Source: Drouetiella hepatica Uher 2000/2452
GTDB lineage: Bacteria > Cyanobacteriota > Cyanobacteriia > Elainellales > Elainellaceae
DNA length: 64,000 bases
Reading direction: 5' to 3'
Assembly: GCA_019359505.1 (NCBI GenBank)
Contig: JAHHHD010000008.1
Location: forward strand, 123,643 to 187,642
Shown here: piece by piece, positions 52,713 through 62,048 of the stretch
How the letters are laid out: each line of letters starts with the position of its first letter
Numbering within the stretch: position 1 is the stretch's first letter
Made by a program: the position numbers and the translations under genes
The notes under the pieces: generated by a model
The model's database searches: none
Seen by the model: only the letters and a program-made list of their open reading frames with translations
What the model was told of the DNA's origin: nothing

Positions 52713-55610
52713 ATGACATCCACCTTTTCTTGCACTACCCTCCTGGTCGTTGATCCGACAGTCAGTGACTATCAGATTCTCGTTGACGGTGCTAGCCCTC
52801 AGACTCAAGTCGCTGTCCTCAACCCTGGCCAAGAAGGCGTTGCCCAAATTAGCGCCATCCTATCTCAGTACAGCGGCATTAAAAGTCTACACATTCTCTC
52901 CCATGGAGCGGCTGGACAACTGCGTCTCGGTTCTAGCCTACTGAACTGGCAAACTTTTGAACGTTACGCCATAGAGATTCAGAATTGGGCAGCTGCATTG
53001 GTGGAGGGTGCCGATATTTTGCTGTATGGGTGCCAAGTTGGGGCAGGAGCGATCGGTCAAAGCTTCGTCCGGCAGCTCAGTCAGCTCACCCAAGCCAACA
53101 TTGCCGCATCGGCAAACCTAACGGGACATTCTGCTCTGGGTGGCGATTGGCAGCTAGAGTTTACGACAGGTCAGATCAGCAGTCCTTTGGTTTTTGAGGC
53201 AGAGGCGATCGCTGCCTATAGCGGCGTGCTGGCCATCACGATCAACGAAACTTTTTCCCTAGCAGATGTCACAGAAACACCCTGGCTGTTTGGCGTGGAT
53301 GCCTCCGCTACAGGGCAAGACCAGCCTTACCTGACCGCTAGACCCACCCAAGCCGCCTCAGCCAACGGGCTTCAGGGCAATCCTCCTGGCAGTACGCCAG
53401 ACCCGGTAGGCAACGGTACCTTAAGGCTGACCACCACCAGAACTGACCAAGCAGCTTTTGTCGTCTACAACTCGCCTATCTCCGCAACGGGCGGTCTGCA
53501 AATCACGTTCGATTTCTTCTCCTATGGCGGCACAGGTGCAGATGGCATCACCTTTTTCCTAATTGACGGTGCCGCTAATCCCACAGCAGGTGGCGCATTC
53601 GGAGGTTCCATTGGCTATGCCAATAGATCAACGCCGATCGCAGTTCCAGGGATCGCTGGGGGCTACCTGGGTATTGCTCTTGATGAATTTGGCAACTTCT
53701 CCAATCCCTCTGAAGGACGCATTGGTGGCCCTGGACAAACCCCAGACTCCGTTTCCGTTAGGGGCAGCCAAGCCAACGGCTATCAATATTTGACCGGAAC
53801 AGGCACACTGCCTTTTAGCATTGACAATCCGGGCGCAGGAGCCACACGCGAGAATTCTAAACGCACGGCACAAATTGACTTGACTGCTGCTGGAGTATTA
53901 ACCGTGCAGGTTGACGGTAACGGAGATGGTGACTTTGTGGATGCGGGCGAACAGGCCATCACCAATTTCAACGTCGCTGCGGTCAATGGCGCATTGCCAA
54001 CCTCCTTTAAGTTCGGCTTTGCCAGCGGTACAGGAAATCAAACCAATATTCACGAAATTCGTAATTTGGTCATTGATTCCAATCTTCTGCCCAATGCCAT
54101 CGATGCCTCGGTGCAAGTTGAGCGAGGCGCGACGGTAAATCTGACGGGCTTGTCGGCAGTGGATACAGATGGCACGATCGTCTCCTACACCCTTTCAACG
54201 TTGCCTACTGCTGCCAGCGGTACGCTCTTTCTGGGTAATCCAGCCACAGGCGGCACGGCAGTCACCGCTGGACAGATCCTCCAGCCCGGACAAATTACTC
54301 AGCTTTTCTTCCAGGCAACTTCCACCTTTACCAGCGGCAGCTTTACCTACACCGCTACTGACAATCGTGGTGGCACTGACCTTATCCCAGCGATCGTTTC
54401 TCTAGCGCGTCCGGGGGCAGTTAATCAACTTCCTGTAGCTCAAGACGCCAGCGTTGAGCAGATAGAAGCCAACACGCCCAAACAAGTGACTGGGGTAATT
54501 GCAACCGATCCAGATGGGACGATCGCCTCTTACACCCTCCTCACTCTACCCAAGGCTGCCAGCGGCACGCTCTTCCTGGGTAATCCAACAGCAGGGGGAA
54601 CTCTCGTCCGGGCAGGGCAGCAGTTAACTCCTGCTCAAGTCAACCAGCTCTTTTTCCGGGCAACAGATGCCTTTAGCCTTGATACCTTTACCTACACCGC
54701 AACTGATAACGCAGGAGCCAGTGACCTTACCCCGGCAACTGTGACGCTGAGAGGCATTCGCAACGATCCTGCTCCCGTTGACGGTTGTGTCACAGGACGC
54801 ACGATGCCAGGTCATGCCCCCAGCGAGAACTTGATCGGTGGCAACCGGGCAAACCGGATCATTGGTTTTGCAGGAGACGATCGCATTAAGGGTCGAGGCT
54901 GTGGCGATCGTATTGATGCAGGGCTAGGCAGCGACTGGGTTTCGGGCGGAGATGCCAACGATACGATTAAAGGGCAACAGAGCAATGATCGGCTTCTAGG
55001 CGATAAAGGAAACGATAATCTCTCCGGCGGTTTAGGTAGCGACAGTCTGTATGGCGGCAGAGGCAGCGATACCATTGGCGGCGGACGGGGCAACGATAGT
55101 ATCTATGGCAGCACAGGCAACAACACCATTAAGGGCGGGCTAAGCAACGACACACTCTACGGCGGCAGAGACCAAGACCTGCTTAACGGCAATAGCAGCA
55201 ATGATGTTCTGCTAGGTGGCAATGGCAACGACACGCTTCAAGGTGGCTTGGGTAGTGACCAACTGAACGGCGGTAACGGCGACGACATCCTCTCAGGGGC
55301 ACGGGGCAATGACACTTTAAAGGGTGGAAAAGGTCGCGATCAATTTGTCTACAATGCCACCACAGATGCGATCGATACGATCGCAGACTTCCAGGTCGGG
55401 CAAGACAAAATTGTCGTCAAGAGCCTCTTCTCGAAGTCCGGCTATGGCAGCAATAGCCCTTTTAGAACGTATATCAAGCTCGTGCAATCGGGTTCTAACG
55501 CGATCGTCAGCATTGATGGCAACGGAGACAGAGCAGGAGGCTTTCTCAACCTGGTAACGGTGCTTGGTGTCAGTTCCACCAGCTTAACTGCCAGCAGCTT
55601 CGTAGTGTAG
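52713..55610 (+). CDS. large DUF4347/RTX protein with lectin-like domain
   Basis: 965 residues. Domains: DUF4347 (about 1-173; S-H-G with H64, Y-G-C with C107), an L-type-lectin-like sandwich (about 178-455, with GADGITFFLIDGA and GYLGIALDEFGNFS), two cadherin/CshA-like repeats (about 463-560 and 565-665, each with YTL.TLP.AASGTLFLGNP), then about 15-18 RTX nonapeptides (about 705-870) and a calcium-stabilised C-terminal cap (FVYNATTDAIDTIADFQVGQDKIVV). No Sec signal. Type I secretion is inferred from RTX and the C-terminal form; no T1SS genes are in the window. ATG at 52713. Confidence 0.9.
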   Translation: MTSTFSCTTLLVVDPTVSDYQILVDGASPQTQVAVLNPGQEGVAQISAILSQYSGIKSLHILSHGAAGQLRLGSSLLNWQTFERYAIEIQNWAAALVEGADILLYGCQVGAGAIGQSFVRQLSQLTQANIAASANLTGHSALGGDWQLEFTTGQISSPLVFEAEAIAAYSGVLAITINETFSLADVTETPWLFGVDASATGQDQPYLTARPTQAASANGLQGNPPGSTPDPVGNGTLRLTTTRTDQAAFVVYNSPISATGGLQITFDFFSYGGTGADGITFFLIDGAANPTAGGAFGGSIGYANRSTPIAVPGIAGGYLGIALDEFGNFSNPSEGRIGGPGQTPDSVSVRGSQANGYQYLTGTGTLPFSIDNPGAGATRENSKRTAQIDLTAAGVLTVQVDGNGDGDFVDAGEQAITNFNVAAVNGALPTSFKFGFASGTGNQTNIHEIRNLVIDSNLLPNAIDASVQVERGATVNLTGLSAVDTDGTIVSYTLSTLPTAASGTLFLGNPATGGTAVTAGQILQPGQITQLFFQATSTFTSGSFTYTATDNRGGTDLIPAIVSLARPGAVNQLPVAQDASVEQIEANTPKQVTGVIATDPDGTIASYTLLTLPKAASGTLFLGNPTAGGTLVRAGQQLTPAQVNQLFFRATDAFSLDTFTYTATDNAGASDLTPATVTLRGIRNDPAPVDGCVTGRTMPGHAPSENLIGGNRANRIIGFAGDDRIKGRGCGDRIDAGLGSDWVSGGDANDTIKGQQSNDRLLGDKGNDNLSGGLGSDSLYGGRGSDTIGGGRGNDSIYGSTGNNTIKGGLSNDTLYGGRDQDLLNGNSSNDVLLGGNGNDTLQGGLGSDQLNGGNGDDILSGARGNDTLKGGKGRDQFVYNATTDAIDTIADFQVGQDKIVVKSLFSKSGYGSNSPFRTYIKLVQSGSNAIVSIDGNGDRAGGFLNLVTVLGVSSTSLTASSFVV

Positions 55611-55672
55611 CGTTACCCTAACAGGCTTTTGTAGCCGCATTCACAGCGGTCAGGCTGTACCTTGAAAGACCT

Positions 55673-55713
55673 AAAAAAGCTGAGCGTTCTCGTCAGAAAA
55701 CGCTCAGCTTTTT
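55673..55713. terminator. strong bidirectional terminator
   Basis: AAAAAGCTGAGCGTT pairs with AACGCTCAGCTTTTT around a short loop. A/T runs on both sides serve the RTX gene (plus) and the DUF1997 gene (minus), which converge here. Confidence 0.88.
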
Positions 55714-55731
55714 ATTGAGATAGCGCCACTC

Positions 55732-56442
55732 TTAGCCAGCCTGATTGCGATTCCAGAGATTTCGTCGCTTTTTGGGGAATGTGACTTCCAGGGAGCTGTG
55801 AAAGTCTTCCTGAACTTTATGGGTTAGACAGCGTGAAACCTGTCGCACAATTTGGTTGAGGAGGCGATCGCCCGTAGTTTGGATCAGCGGCTGAGGCAGG
55901 GCATGGATAAAGCGGGGAAATTGAATCATTACGTTCAAATCCAGCTCCCACTCAATCCGCGTGATGCGCTCAGGAGTGCCTGCATTTTGGGAAGCATCTG
56001 ACGCAATTTCTACAAGCTGCAATGCTGCCCGGAAATCGACATCGTAGCCTGGTGGCTCATACCCCGGCACTGCAATGGTTTGAATTCGGTAAATGCCTTG
56101 ATCTTGAGGCAGCAGGTTCAAACCCACTTTCGGTTCCACCTCGTAACCAAAAGAGCCAAATTTGCCGATCGTTAAAGCATAGCCATTGTCTCCAATCAAC
56201 TCAGCCTTCATAGGATGGGCGCAGCGAGGAAACCACTCCCGATGAGCGTCTAAATATCGAGCGACGGCTGCAGCATCCGCATACATTTCCATGCAGCTCT
56301 CAAAAGCACCGTGGAAGCAAGATACTTCACCGCTTTGCGCCTTCTCCAGACTACCCTCAACATGCTCTGAGGTAGCACCCAGAATCAAGCTGTGCGTTGT
56401 TTGAGCATCACTGGAGTAATATTCAGCCGAATTTGCCTGCAT
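55732..56442 (-). CDS. DUF1997 family protein
   Basis: About 236 residues from the ATG at 56440-56442, with GGAAA upstream. A START-like lipid-binding layout is suggested by long antiparallel strands (YRIQTIAVPGYEPPGYDVDFRAALQLVEI ... RIEWELDLNVMIQFPRF) and a C-terminal helix (GDRLLNQIVRQVSRCLTHKVQEDFHSSL). DUF1997 is found mainly in cyanobacteria and plastid-bearing eukaryotes; function not established. An upstream in-frame start at 56493 is less likely. Confidence 0.83.
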   Translation of the reverse strand: MQANSAEYYSSDAQTTHSLILGATSEHVEGSLEKAQSGEVSCFHGAFESCMEMYADAAAVARYLDAHREWFPRCAHPMKAELIGDNGYALTIGKFGSFGYEVEPKVGLNLLPQDQGIYRIQTIAVPGYEPPGYDVDFRAALQLVEIASDASQNAGTPERITRIEWELDLNVMIQFPRFIHALPQPLIQTTGDRLLNQIVRQVSRCLTHKVQEDFHSSLEVTFPKKRRNLWNRNQAG

Positions 56443-56827
56443 AAAACGCTTTCCTGCAATCGTTGCTGTACTGTTGTCTGCCCTGCCCCACAAGCGCTGG
56501 GGTAAGATGGGCTAGAGCTTAATAATCTGTTACGCGATCTAGCTTAGCAGTCTATTAGGTGAGGGGTCAGCCCCCTACCTGTCTCTTCACCAACACAGCA
56601 TATCCCTGAATTTATTTTTATAACCATGACTGATCTACGGAAAGACGCATGAATATTCCCTGATGTGAGACTATGAGCACACTGGATTTACGGAGATATC
56701 GAGTTTACGGAGACGCAGAGTTTTTGCTCAAGTTCCTGGCAATAACTCTCCCTATCCGACTCTGATTCAACCTAATCCAACCTGATGACTGGCTGAAATT
56801 TTATTGGGTTTCGCAGAGGGTGAAGTT
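56443..56827. other. divergent spacer, nothing recognised
   Basis: No ORF or strong hairpin. Short repeats such as CTACGGAAAGACG / TTTACGGAGA are visible, but I attach no meaning to them. Confidence 0.35.
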
Positions 56828-57487
56828 ATGAAGGTATTTGTTGCGGGAGCCACAGGGCAAACTGGACGGCGGATTGTGCAAGAGTTAGTTCGGCGCGAGA
56901 TTCCAGTGCGTGCTATGGTCAGAGACTTAGAAAAAGCGCGGCAAATTCTACCCAACGGCGTAGAGCTAGTAATTGGCGATGTCTTAAAGCCCTCTGGGTT
57001 GGAGGAAGCGATCGCCGATTCCACCGTTCTCATTTCAGCAACGGGGGCTGCCCCCAGCTTTGATCCAACGGGGCCTTACAAAGTTGACTTTGAGGGCACT
57101 AAAAACCTGGTCAATGCCGCCCGCGAGAAAGGCATTCAGCAGATTGTCATGGTTTCTTCGCTCTGCACCTCTCAGCTCTTTCATCCCCTTAATCTGTTCT
57201 GGCTCATTCTCGTTTGGAAAAAGCAGGCAGAAGAGTACCTTCAGCGCAGCGGCATAGACTATACGATTGTCCGTCCGGGTGGCTTAAAAAATGAAGACAA
57301 TGCCGATGCGATCGTTCTATCGGGTGCTGACACGCTATTTGACGGCAGCATTCCCCGCAGTAAAGTGGCTCAGGTTTGCGTAGAGGCTCTGTTTCAGTCC
57401 GAAGCCAAAAACAAAATCGTTGAAATTATTGCTAAGCCCGATGCGCCCGTGCAATCCTTGGAGGCTCTGTTTGCTAACGTTGCGTGA
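56828..57487 (+). CDS. atypical SDR, NAD(P)H-binding (NmrA/TIC62-like)
   Basis: About 219 residues from the ATG at 56828 (MKVFVAGATGQTGRRIVQEL). The G-A-T-G-Q-T-G-R dinucleotide loop is clear, and the later YTIVRPGGL motif is typical of atypical short-chain dehydrogenases such as At5g02240 and Tic62. The catalytic Y-x-x-x-K is not in the classical form, so it could be a redox sensor or scaffold. The cytoplasmic location is likely. ATG chosen over an earlier frame-opening codon at 56804. Confidence 0.87.
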   Translation: MKVFVAGATGQTGRRIVQELVRREIPVRAMVRDLEKARQILPNGVELVIGDVLKPSGLEEAIADSTVLISATGAAPSFDPTGPYKVDFEGTKNLVNAAREKGIQQIVMVSSLCTSQLFHPLNLFWLILVWKKQAEEYLQRSGIDYTIVRPGGLKNEDNADAIVLSGADTLFDGSIPRSKVAQVCVEALFQSEAKNKIVEIIAKPDAPVQSLEALFANVA

Positions 57488-57520
57488 AAGTGATGGCGAT
57501 CGGCTGAACCAGAGAAACGC

Positions 57521-57601
57521 TAAACCTGCTGCAGATTGGATTGGGCGGGAGCTACGCCCCCACCCAATCCAATCTAAACATCATAATCTGCAAGAGGTTT
57601 A
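57521..57601. mobile_element. MITE-like inverted repeat, third type
   Basis: Ends TAAACCTGCTGCAGATT and (inverted) TAAACCTCTTGCAGATT, two mismatches. Inside is a hairpin at 57533-57575 with arms AGATTGGATTGGG / CCCAATCCAATCT. A partial copy of the end (ACAAACCTGCTGAAGAT) follows at about 57605. No ORF. Confidence 0.7.
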
Positions 57602-57690
57602 CTACAAACCTGCTGAAGATGTTCCGAAACGGGATGAATCGAGTAGATTAAGAAAGCTATAGCCAGCTAAAAAATCGTGCCAGGTACGCT

Positions 57691-58392
57691 GTGTCGTCTG
57701 AAAATAATCACTCCTCCCCTTCTGCGGATCAAAAGCCCGCTAGTGATTCATCTAGCGCTTGGTGGTCACTGATCTGTGGTGTAGCTATCTTGACGCTCGT
57801 TGTTCAGCTCAAGGGCTTTCATGGATTGTGGCGATCGCCCTTTGAACCCGAATGGAACTTTACTCCTGCGCCTCTGGTAATGAGGGGCGGCGATCCCTAT
57901 TTGCGGGCACTGATGCGCACTATTTCTGCAAGTGAGTCGAATGGCGCTCGTCCGTACTCGTTGCTCTATGGCGGTGAGCATGTTAGCGACTTGAGCCAAC
58001 ATCCAGATCTGTGTGTAACGATCGTAGTAGGTCCTAACACAGGCAACTGCACGACAGCCGCAGGACGCTACCAAATGTTGACCTCAACCTGGTTGGACAA
58101 AGCGAGAGAGTACCACACTCAAAATGGTTCACTCTTGTTTTGGGGATCATCTTACAGCTTTGAGCCAGAGGATCAAGATCAGGTGGTCTATCGCTGGCTA
58201 GCTGACCCCAGCGCCTGGGGAGGAGTTGATCTGTCCCAGATGTTGCAAGACGGACAGATAGCTGAGGTGCTATATCTGCTTTCGCCCACCTGGACAAGCT
58301 TGGGCTACGGGATTGAAACCAATGATATGAGTAGCGCCTTGCCCCAAATTTATGATGAAATGCTGCAAGAAGAGCTACAAAATTCGGGATGA
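57691..58392 (+). CDS. GH104-type lysozyme-like protein (lambda endolysin family)
   Basis: 233 residues, GTG start. A hydrophobic anchor (LICGVAILTLVVQL, about 27-40) precedes a muramidase-like domain: LMRTISASESNGARPYSLLYGG with the presumed catalytic Glu E82, then HPDLCVTIVVGPNTGNCTTAAGRYQMLTSTW. This order (E, Y-x-x-x-x-G-G, A-A-G-R-Y-Q) is that of lambda R endolysin, a lytic transglycosylase. Not a prophage here: no phage genes are around it, and homologues are widespread in cyanobacteria. Probably a membrane-bound cell-wall enzyme. Confidence 0.85.
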   Translation: MSSENNHSSPSADQKPASDSSSAWWSLICGVAILTLVVQLKGFHGLWRSPFEPEWNFTPAPLVMRGGDPYLRALMRTISASESNGARPYSLLYGGEHVSDLSQHPDLCVTIVVGPNTGNCTTAAGRYQMLTSTWLDKAREYHTQNGSLLFWGSSYSFEPEDQDQVVYRWLADPSAWGGVDLSQMLQDGQIAEVLYLLSPTWTSLGYGIETNDMSSALPQIYDEMLQEELQNSG

Positions 58393-58470
58393 GGTCGAGA
58401 ATACCGTTACGACATAAACACTGTTAAACCGACATACCTGTACTTTTATCCTGATATACCCCTCACTGGC

Positions 58471-60204
58471 ATGACAGAGACTAAACCGCGTGATGTGCAA
58501 GTGGCTGAGATTGGTGCAAACACCACCGTGTTGCGATCGCGCACTTGGGATCGGCTGCGATTTGAGATTGAATATGCTCGTCAGAAAGGCACAACGGCAA
58601 ATTCCTATTTAATCCAAGCCGATAAGACTGTCCTGATCGATCCGCCCGGAGAATCTTTTACGGAAATTTTTCTGGAAGAGCTTTACCATCACACCTATCT
58701 CCAGCGGATTAATTACGTGATTTTGGGGCACATCAACTCCAATCGGATTAACACCCTGAAGGCATTGCTAGGTCAAGAAGCCGCGCCGCAAATTACCTTT
58801 GTTTGCACCCGTGCTGCTGAGGTGGCTCTGCGATCGGCATTCCCTCACTGGAATCTGCGCGTCATTGTTGCCAATGCCGAAGACACAATCGATCTGGGGC
58901 AGGGTCACGTTTTGCAGTTCATTCCCACACCCACACCGCGCTACCCCGACGGGCTTTGCACCTACGATCCGGCAACTCGTATTCTCTACACCGATAAGCT
59001 GTTCGGCTCTCATCTCTGCGATGAGCCAGTATTCGATGAAAAGTGGAAGCTGCTGGACGAAGATCGGCGCTACTACTTCGACTGCCTTCACGCCAGCCAG
59101 TTTCGTCAGGTCGAGACGGCTTTGGACAAGCTGGCTCCCTTCTCGGCGATCGCCAAAATCTATGCCCCTAACCACGGCCCGATGGTGCGCTACAGCGTCA
59201 GCCGCTTCACGTTTGACTACCGCTATTGGTGCGAACGCCAGCAGGTGCAGGATCTCAACATAGCGGTGCTGTACGCCTCGGCCTATGGCAACACGGCAAT
59301 TTTGGGGAACGCGATCGCTCAAGGCTTAATTCAGTCGGGCGCAGCCGTGCAGACGATTAACTGTGAATTGGCAAGTCCGGCAGAAATCACTCAGATTTTA
59401 CAGGAATGTGACGGCTTTATTTTCGGCACGCCCACCTTAGCAGGTCATGCGCCGACGCAAATCCAGACGGCATTAGGCATCGCTCTCTCTAGCGCCGCCA
59501 GAACCAAGCTAGCAGGAGTATTTGGCTCCTATGGCTGGAGTGGAGAGGCGATCGATCTAGTACATACAAAGCTGCAAGATGCGGGCTATCGCATGGGATT
59601 TGAGCCGATTCGCGTCAAATTTAAGCCGACAGACGAAACCCTGCGGGAGTGCGAACTGGCAGGCGCGGAGTTTGTTCAAACCCTGAAGAAAACTAAAAAA
59701 ATTCGGGCACCCCGTCAGACGGGTGTAGAGGTGCAAGCCGATCGCACAGAGCAAGCCGTCGGTCGAATTACAGGCTCTCTTTGCGTCATCACCACCCACC
59801 GTTTCAGCAAGCATCAGGAAATGTTGACCTCCTGGGTGTCGCAAGCCACCTTTAATCCGCCGGGACTGACGATCGCCGTGCCTATGAGTCAAGGCGAAGC
59901 AACGCTACCGACGATTGGCAGTCAGTTTGTCCTAAATGTTCTGAAAGAGGGCAGAAATCTGCGACGCTTTTTCCTCAAATCTGTGGCGAATGAAGATGAT
60001 CGGTTAGGGGCGATCGACACCCACCCAGCAAATAACGGCTGCTTAATTTTAGATGAGGCGCTGAGCTATCTGGAATGCACGGTGCAGTCTCGGATGGAAT
60101 GCGGCGATCATTGGCTGATCTACGCCACTGTAGACAACGGCAAAGTGTTGGAAGCGGTGGGCGTGACGGCAGTTCAGCACCGCAAGTCAGCGATGCAATA
60201 TTAA
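58471..60204 (+). CDS. diflavin flavodiiron protein, Flv1/Flv2-type (non-canonical metal site)
   Basis: 577 residues: metallo-beta-lactamase-like domain (about 35-250), flavodoxin (about 262-405, IAVLYASAYGNTAILGNAI), and flavin reductase (about 430-565, GRITGSLCVITTH ... LTSWVSQATFNPPG). Type C Flv architecture, found in oxygenic phototrophs. The iron site is altered: the canonical H-x-E-x-D-H is H87-I-N-S-N-R here, and R157 takes the place of a His. This places it with Flv1 or Flv2, which work as heterodimers with a canonical Flv3 or Flv4 in light-driven oxygen reduction. No partner is in this window. ATG at 58471. Confidence 0.92.
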   Translation: MTETKPRDVQVAEIGANTTVLRSRTWDRLRFEIEYARQKGTTANSYLIQADKTVLIDPPGESFTEIFLEELYHHTYLQRINYVILGHINSNRINTLKALLGQEAAPQITFVCTRAAEVALRSAFPHWNLRVIVANAEDTIDLGQGHVLQFIPTPTPRYPDGLCTYDPATRILYTDKLFGSHLCDEPVFDEKWKLLDEDRRYYFDCLHASQFRQVETALDKLAPFSAIAKIYAPNHGPMVRYSVSRFTFDYRYWCERQQVQDLNIAVLYASAYGNTAILGNAIAQGLIQSGAAVQTINCELASPAEITQILQECDGFIFGTPTLAGHAPTQIQTALGIALSSAARTKLAGVFGSYGWSGEAIDLVHTKLQDAGYRMGFEPIRVKFKPTDETLRECELAGAEFVQTLKKTKKIRAPRQTGVEVQADRTEQAVGRITGSLCVITTHRFSKHQEMLTSWVSQATFNPPGLTIAVPMSQGEATLPTIGSQFVLNVLKEGRNLRRFFLKSVANEDDRLGAIDTHPANNGCLILDEALSYLECTVQSRMECGDHWLIYATVDNGKVLEAVGVTAVQHRKSAMQY

Positions 60205-60220
60205 TCAGCGATGCAATATT
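60187..60220 (+). repeat. 18-bp tandem duplication across the flavodiiron stop codon
   Basis: TCAGCGATGCAATATT occurs at 60187-60202 and again at 60205-60220. The first copy encodes the last residues of the protein; the second follows the stop. Confidence 0.85.
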
Positions 60221-60226
60221 GGAGTA

Positions 60227-60586
60227 CTAGAGCGGACGGACGATCGAACAGGCAGGAAGCTCTGCCGAGCCAAAGACAGGCGCGGGATCAAGCCCAGCAA
60301 TTTGCTTAAACTGTTCGGGCGTAATGGTGCTGACGATCGGCTGACTTTCCCAAGCCTTGAGCCGATCATGGGCTTGCACCAAAAACTCTACCCCTCTCAC
60401 CAGCGGCACCGTCAGCCAGTAATCAATTAAAGTTTCGATTAATGCCAGCTCGATCAAAGGGCGAGGATAAAGTTGCAGTAATTCATCCAAGTAGAGATCA
60501 AATCGATTGACCTCATCACCGCCGAGACAGTAGCTGCTGACAATATGCTTAACGCGCTGTCGGCTTAATTTTTCCCAGATTTCCAT
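60227..60586 (-). CDS. conserved hypothetical protein, 119 aa
   Basis: Soluble, mostly helical, with LGGDEVNRFDLYLDELLQLYPRPLIELALIETLIDYWLTVPLVRGVEFLVQAHDRL in the middle. I do not know a named family; the composition and codon use match the neighbours, and the frame fills the gap between the flavodiiron gene and the DUF3067 gene. ATG at 60584-60586. Confidence 0.7.
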   Translation of the reverse strand: MEIWEKLSRQRVKHIVSSYCLGGDEVNRFDLYLDELLQLYPRPLIELALIETLIDYWLTVPLVRGVEFLVQAHDRLKAWESQPIVSTITPEQFKQIAGLDPAPVFGSAELPACSIVRPL

Positions 60587-60792
60587 TAAACCCTTAGCCC
60601 AAAACTTCCAGTTGCAAAGTCATCTCTTTGTTTTTAATCCTTTCCCATCCTACCTACATTCGCAAATTTCTTATGCAGAAATCTTGAATAGTTTGCAGGC
60701 AATCTAATGTTTCAAACTTAATTGATGCCATCAAGCTTAAAACAAAGTAAGTAAAAAACGCGATAGATTCTAGAAGACATCGCAAGAAATCT

Positions 60793-61107
60793 ATGACGGG
60801 CGAAGATTTACACCAGCTCTTACTCACTAAATGGGGTCGTTCCTATGACCTGCAAATTCGTAAAGGTCATGACAAAGTGTTTCTGCAAGTGATGTGGAAA
60901 TATTTGGAGCAAGCCTCATTTCCCATGAGCGAAGCCGAGTATGCGGAGCATCTGGAGACGATCGCCAATTACCTCAACGCCTGGGACAGCTTGGCACAGG
61001 TTGAAAGTTTTATTGCGGCAACGAAAGAGCGCCCTCGCTTGGGAAAAGCCGTCAGCATCCCACTAGATTTGGGCGATCGCGCCTCAGAATGGCTCCTAGA
61101 AAACTAA
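60793..61107 (+). CDS. DUF3067 family protein
   Basis: 104 residues, single domain: MTGEDLHQLLLTKWGRSYDLQIRKGHDKVFLQVMWKYLEQASFPMSEAEY, then the second half with L-N-x-W-x-x-x-x-x-V and P-R-L-G-K-A-V-S-I-P. The family is restricted to cyanobacteria and plastid-bearing eukaryotes; no known function. Followed at once by a strong terminator. Confidence 0.88.
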   Translation: MTGEDLHQLLLTKWGRSYDLQIRKGHDKVFLQVMWKYLEQASFPMSEAEYAEHLETIANYLNAWDSLAQVESFIAATKERPRLGKAVSIPLDLGDRASEWLLEN

Positions 61108-61136
61108 AAATGCAGGGTTTGTAGCCCTGCATTTTT
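61106..61136. terminator. bidirectional terminator after the DUF3067 gene
   Basis: AAAAATGCAGGG pairs with CCCTGCATTTTT, 7-nt loop. The stop codon overlaps its left foot; tatC converges from the right. Confidence 0.9.
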
Positions 61137-61160
61137 AAGAACATACCGAGGAGATGAACT

Positions 61161-61967
61161 CTATTTTCCTGTCAAAACCACCATCCCAATACCGCCGAAA
61201 TAGAGTCCCAAAACCGCCCCTGCCAGAAGGCTCTGTGTGACCGGATCGGTCGAAGGCGTGAGAACTGCACCCAAGACGGCAGCACCCAAGATGACATAGC
61301 GCCAGCCCGCTAGCATCTGCTTTGAGTTAACAATATTTAGCATTCCCAATAAGAGCTGAATCACCGGAATCTGAAAGGCTAGCCCCGTGCTAAACAACAG
61401 CAGCAGCACAAACTCAAAATATCGCTCGATCGACCAAAGCTGCTCGACCACGCCTTCGCCATAGTTGACAAAGAAGTTGAGCGCCGCCGGAATCAGGGCA
61501 ACGTAGGCAAACGCCAGCCCTGCAACAAACAAAATCGTCGAGCCAAAGACGATCGGAGCCAGCAGACGACGTTCGCGGCGAGTCAGACCGGGCACTACAA
61601 ACTGCACAATTTGATACAGGATGAACGGACTCGCCACCAAGATGCCGCTGTATGCCGCCACCTTAATCGACACAAAGAAATACTCACCCGGCGCCAGCTG
61701 AAGGAACTTCGCACCTTTTGCAGGGACTTCCAAAAGCTCAACGATCGGATTGACAAAGATAAAGCAGATCACCACGCCCACCACGACTGCCGCCAGCCCA
61801 TAGAAAATTCGCAGCCGCAGCTCTTCAAGATGGTCGAATAGCGACATTTCTGCCTCATCGGGCAGATCGTCGTCGGGATCACCATAGCGATCGCCGATCG
61901 CCTCGACGGCCATATCAGTGGCTAAAGCAGCCTCAGCAGAAATTTCCAGGTCGGAAGAAGCAGTCAT
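61161..61967 (-). CDS. tatC: Tat translocase subunit TatC
   Basis: About 268 residues from the ATG at 61965-61967. An acidic N-terminal extension (about 1-40) precedes six membrane helices. The family's [13 protein letters not shown] start, the F-x-x-G-[L/A/P]-x-x-x-E loop in a variant form, and [13 protein letters not shown] are present. TatC recognises twin-arginine signals such as that of PotD here. tatA/tatB are not adjacent. It is preceded by hslO on the same strand, about 80 bp away. Confidence 0.95.
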   Translation of the reverse strand: MTASSDLEISAEAALATDMAVEAIGDRYGDPDDDLPDEAEMSLFDHLEELRLRIFYGLAAVVVGVVICFIFVNPIVELLEVPAKGAKFLQLAPGEYFFVSIKVAAYSGILVASPFILYQIVQFVVPGLTRRERRLLAPIVFGSTILFVAGLAFAYVALIPAALNFFVNYGEGVVEQLWSIERYFEFVLLLLFSTGLAFQIPVIQLLLGMLNIVNSKQMLAGWRYVILGAAVLGAVLTPSTDPVTQSLLAGAVLGLYFGGIGMVVLTGK

Positions 61968-62048
61968 AGACAATTAATCTGAGGGTTGGCAATCCTGTAG
62001 CACTCTCATATTAGCCTAGCGTTTTCAGAGCCATAAACTCCGATCGCG

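Noticed and set aside
57691..58392. Prophage lysis gene
   Set aside because: No holin, structural or integrase genes nearby, and the protein has its own membrane anchor; more likely a host cell-wall enzyme.
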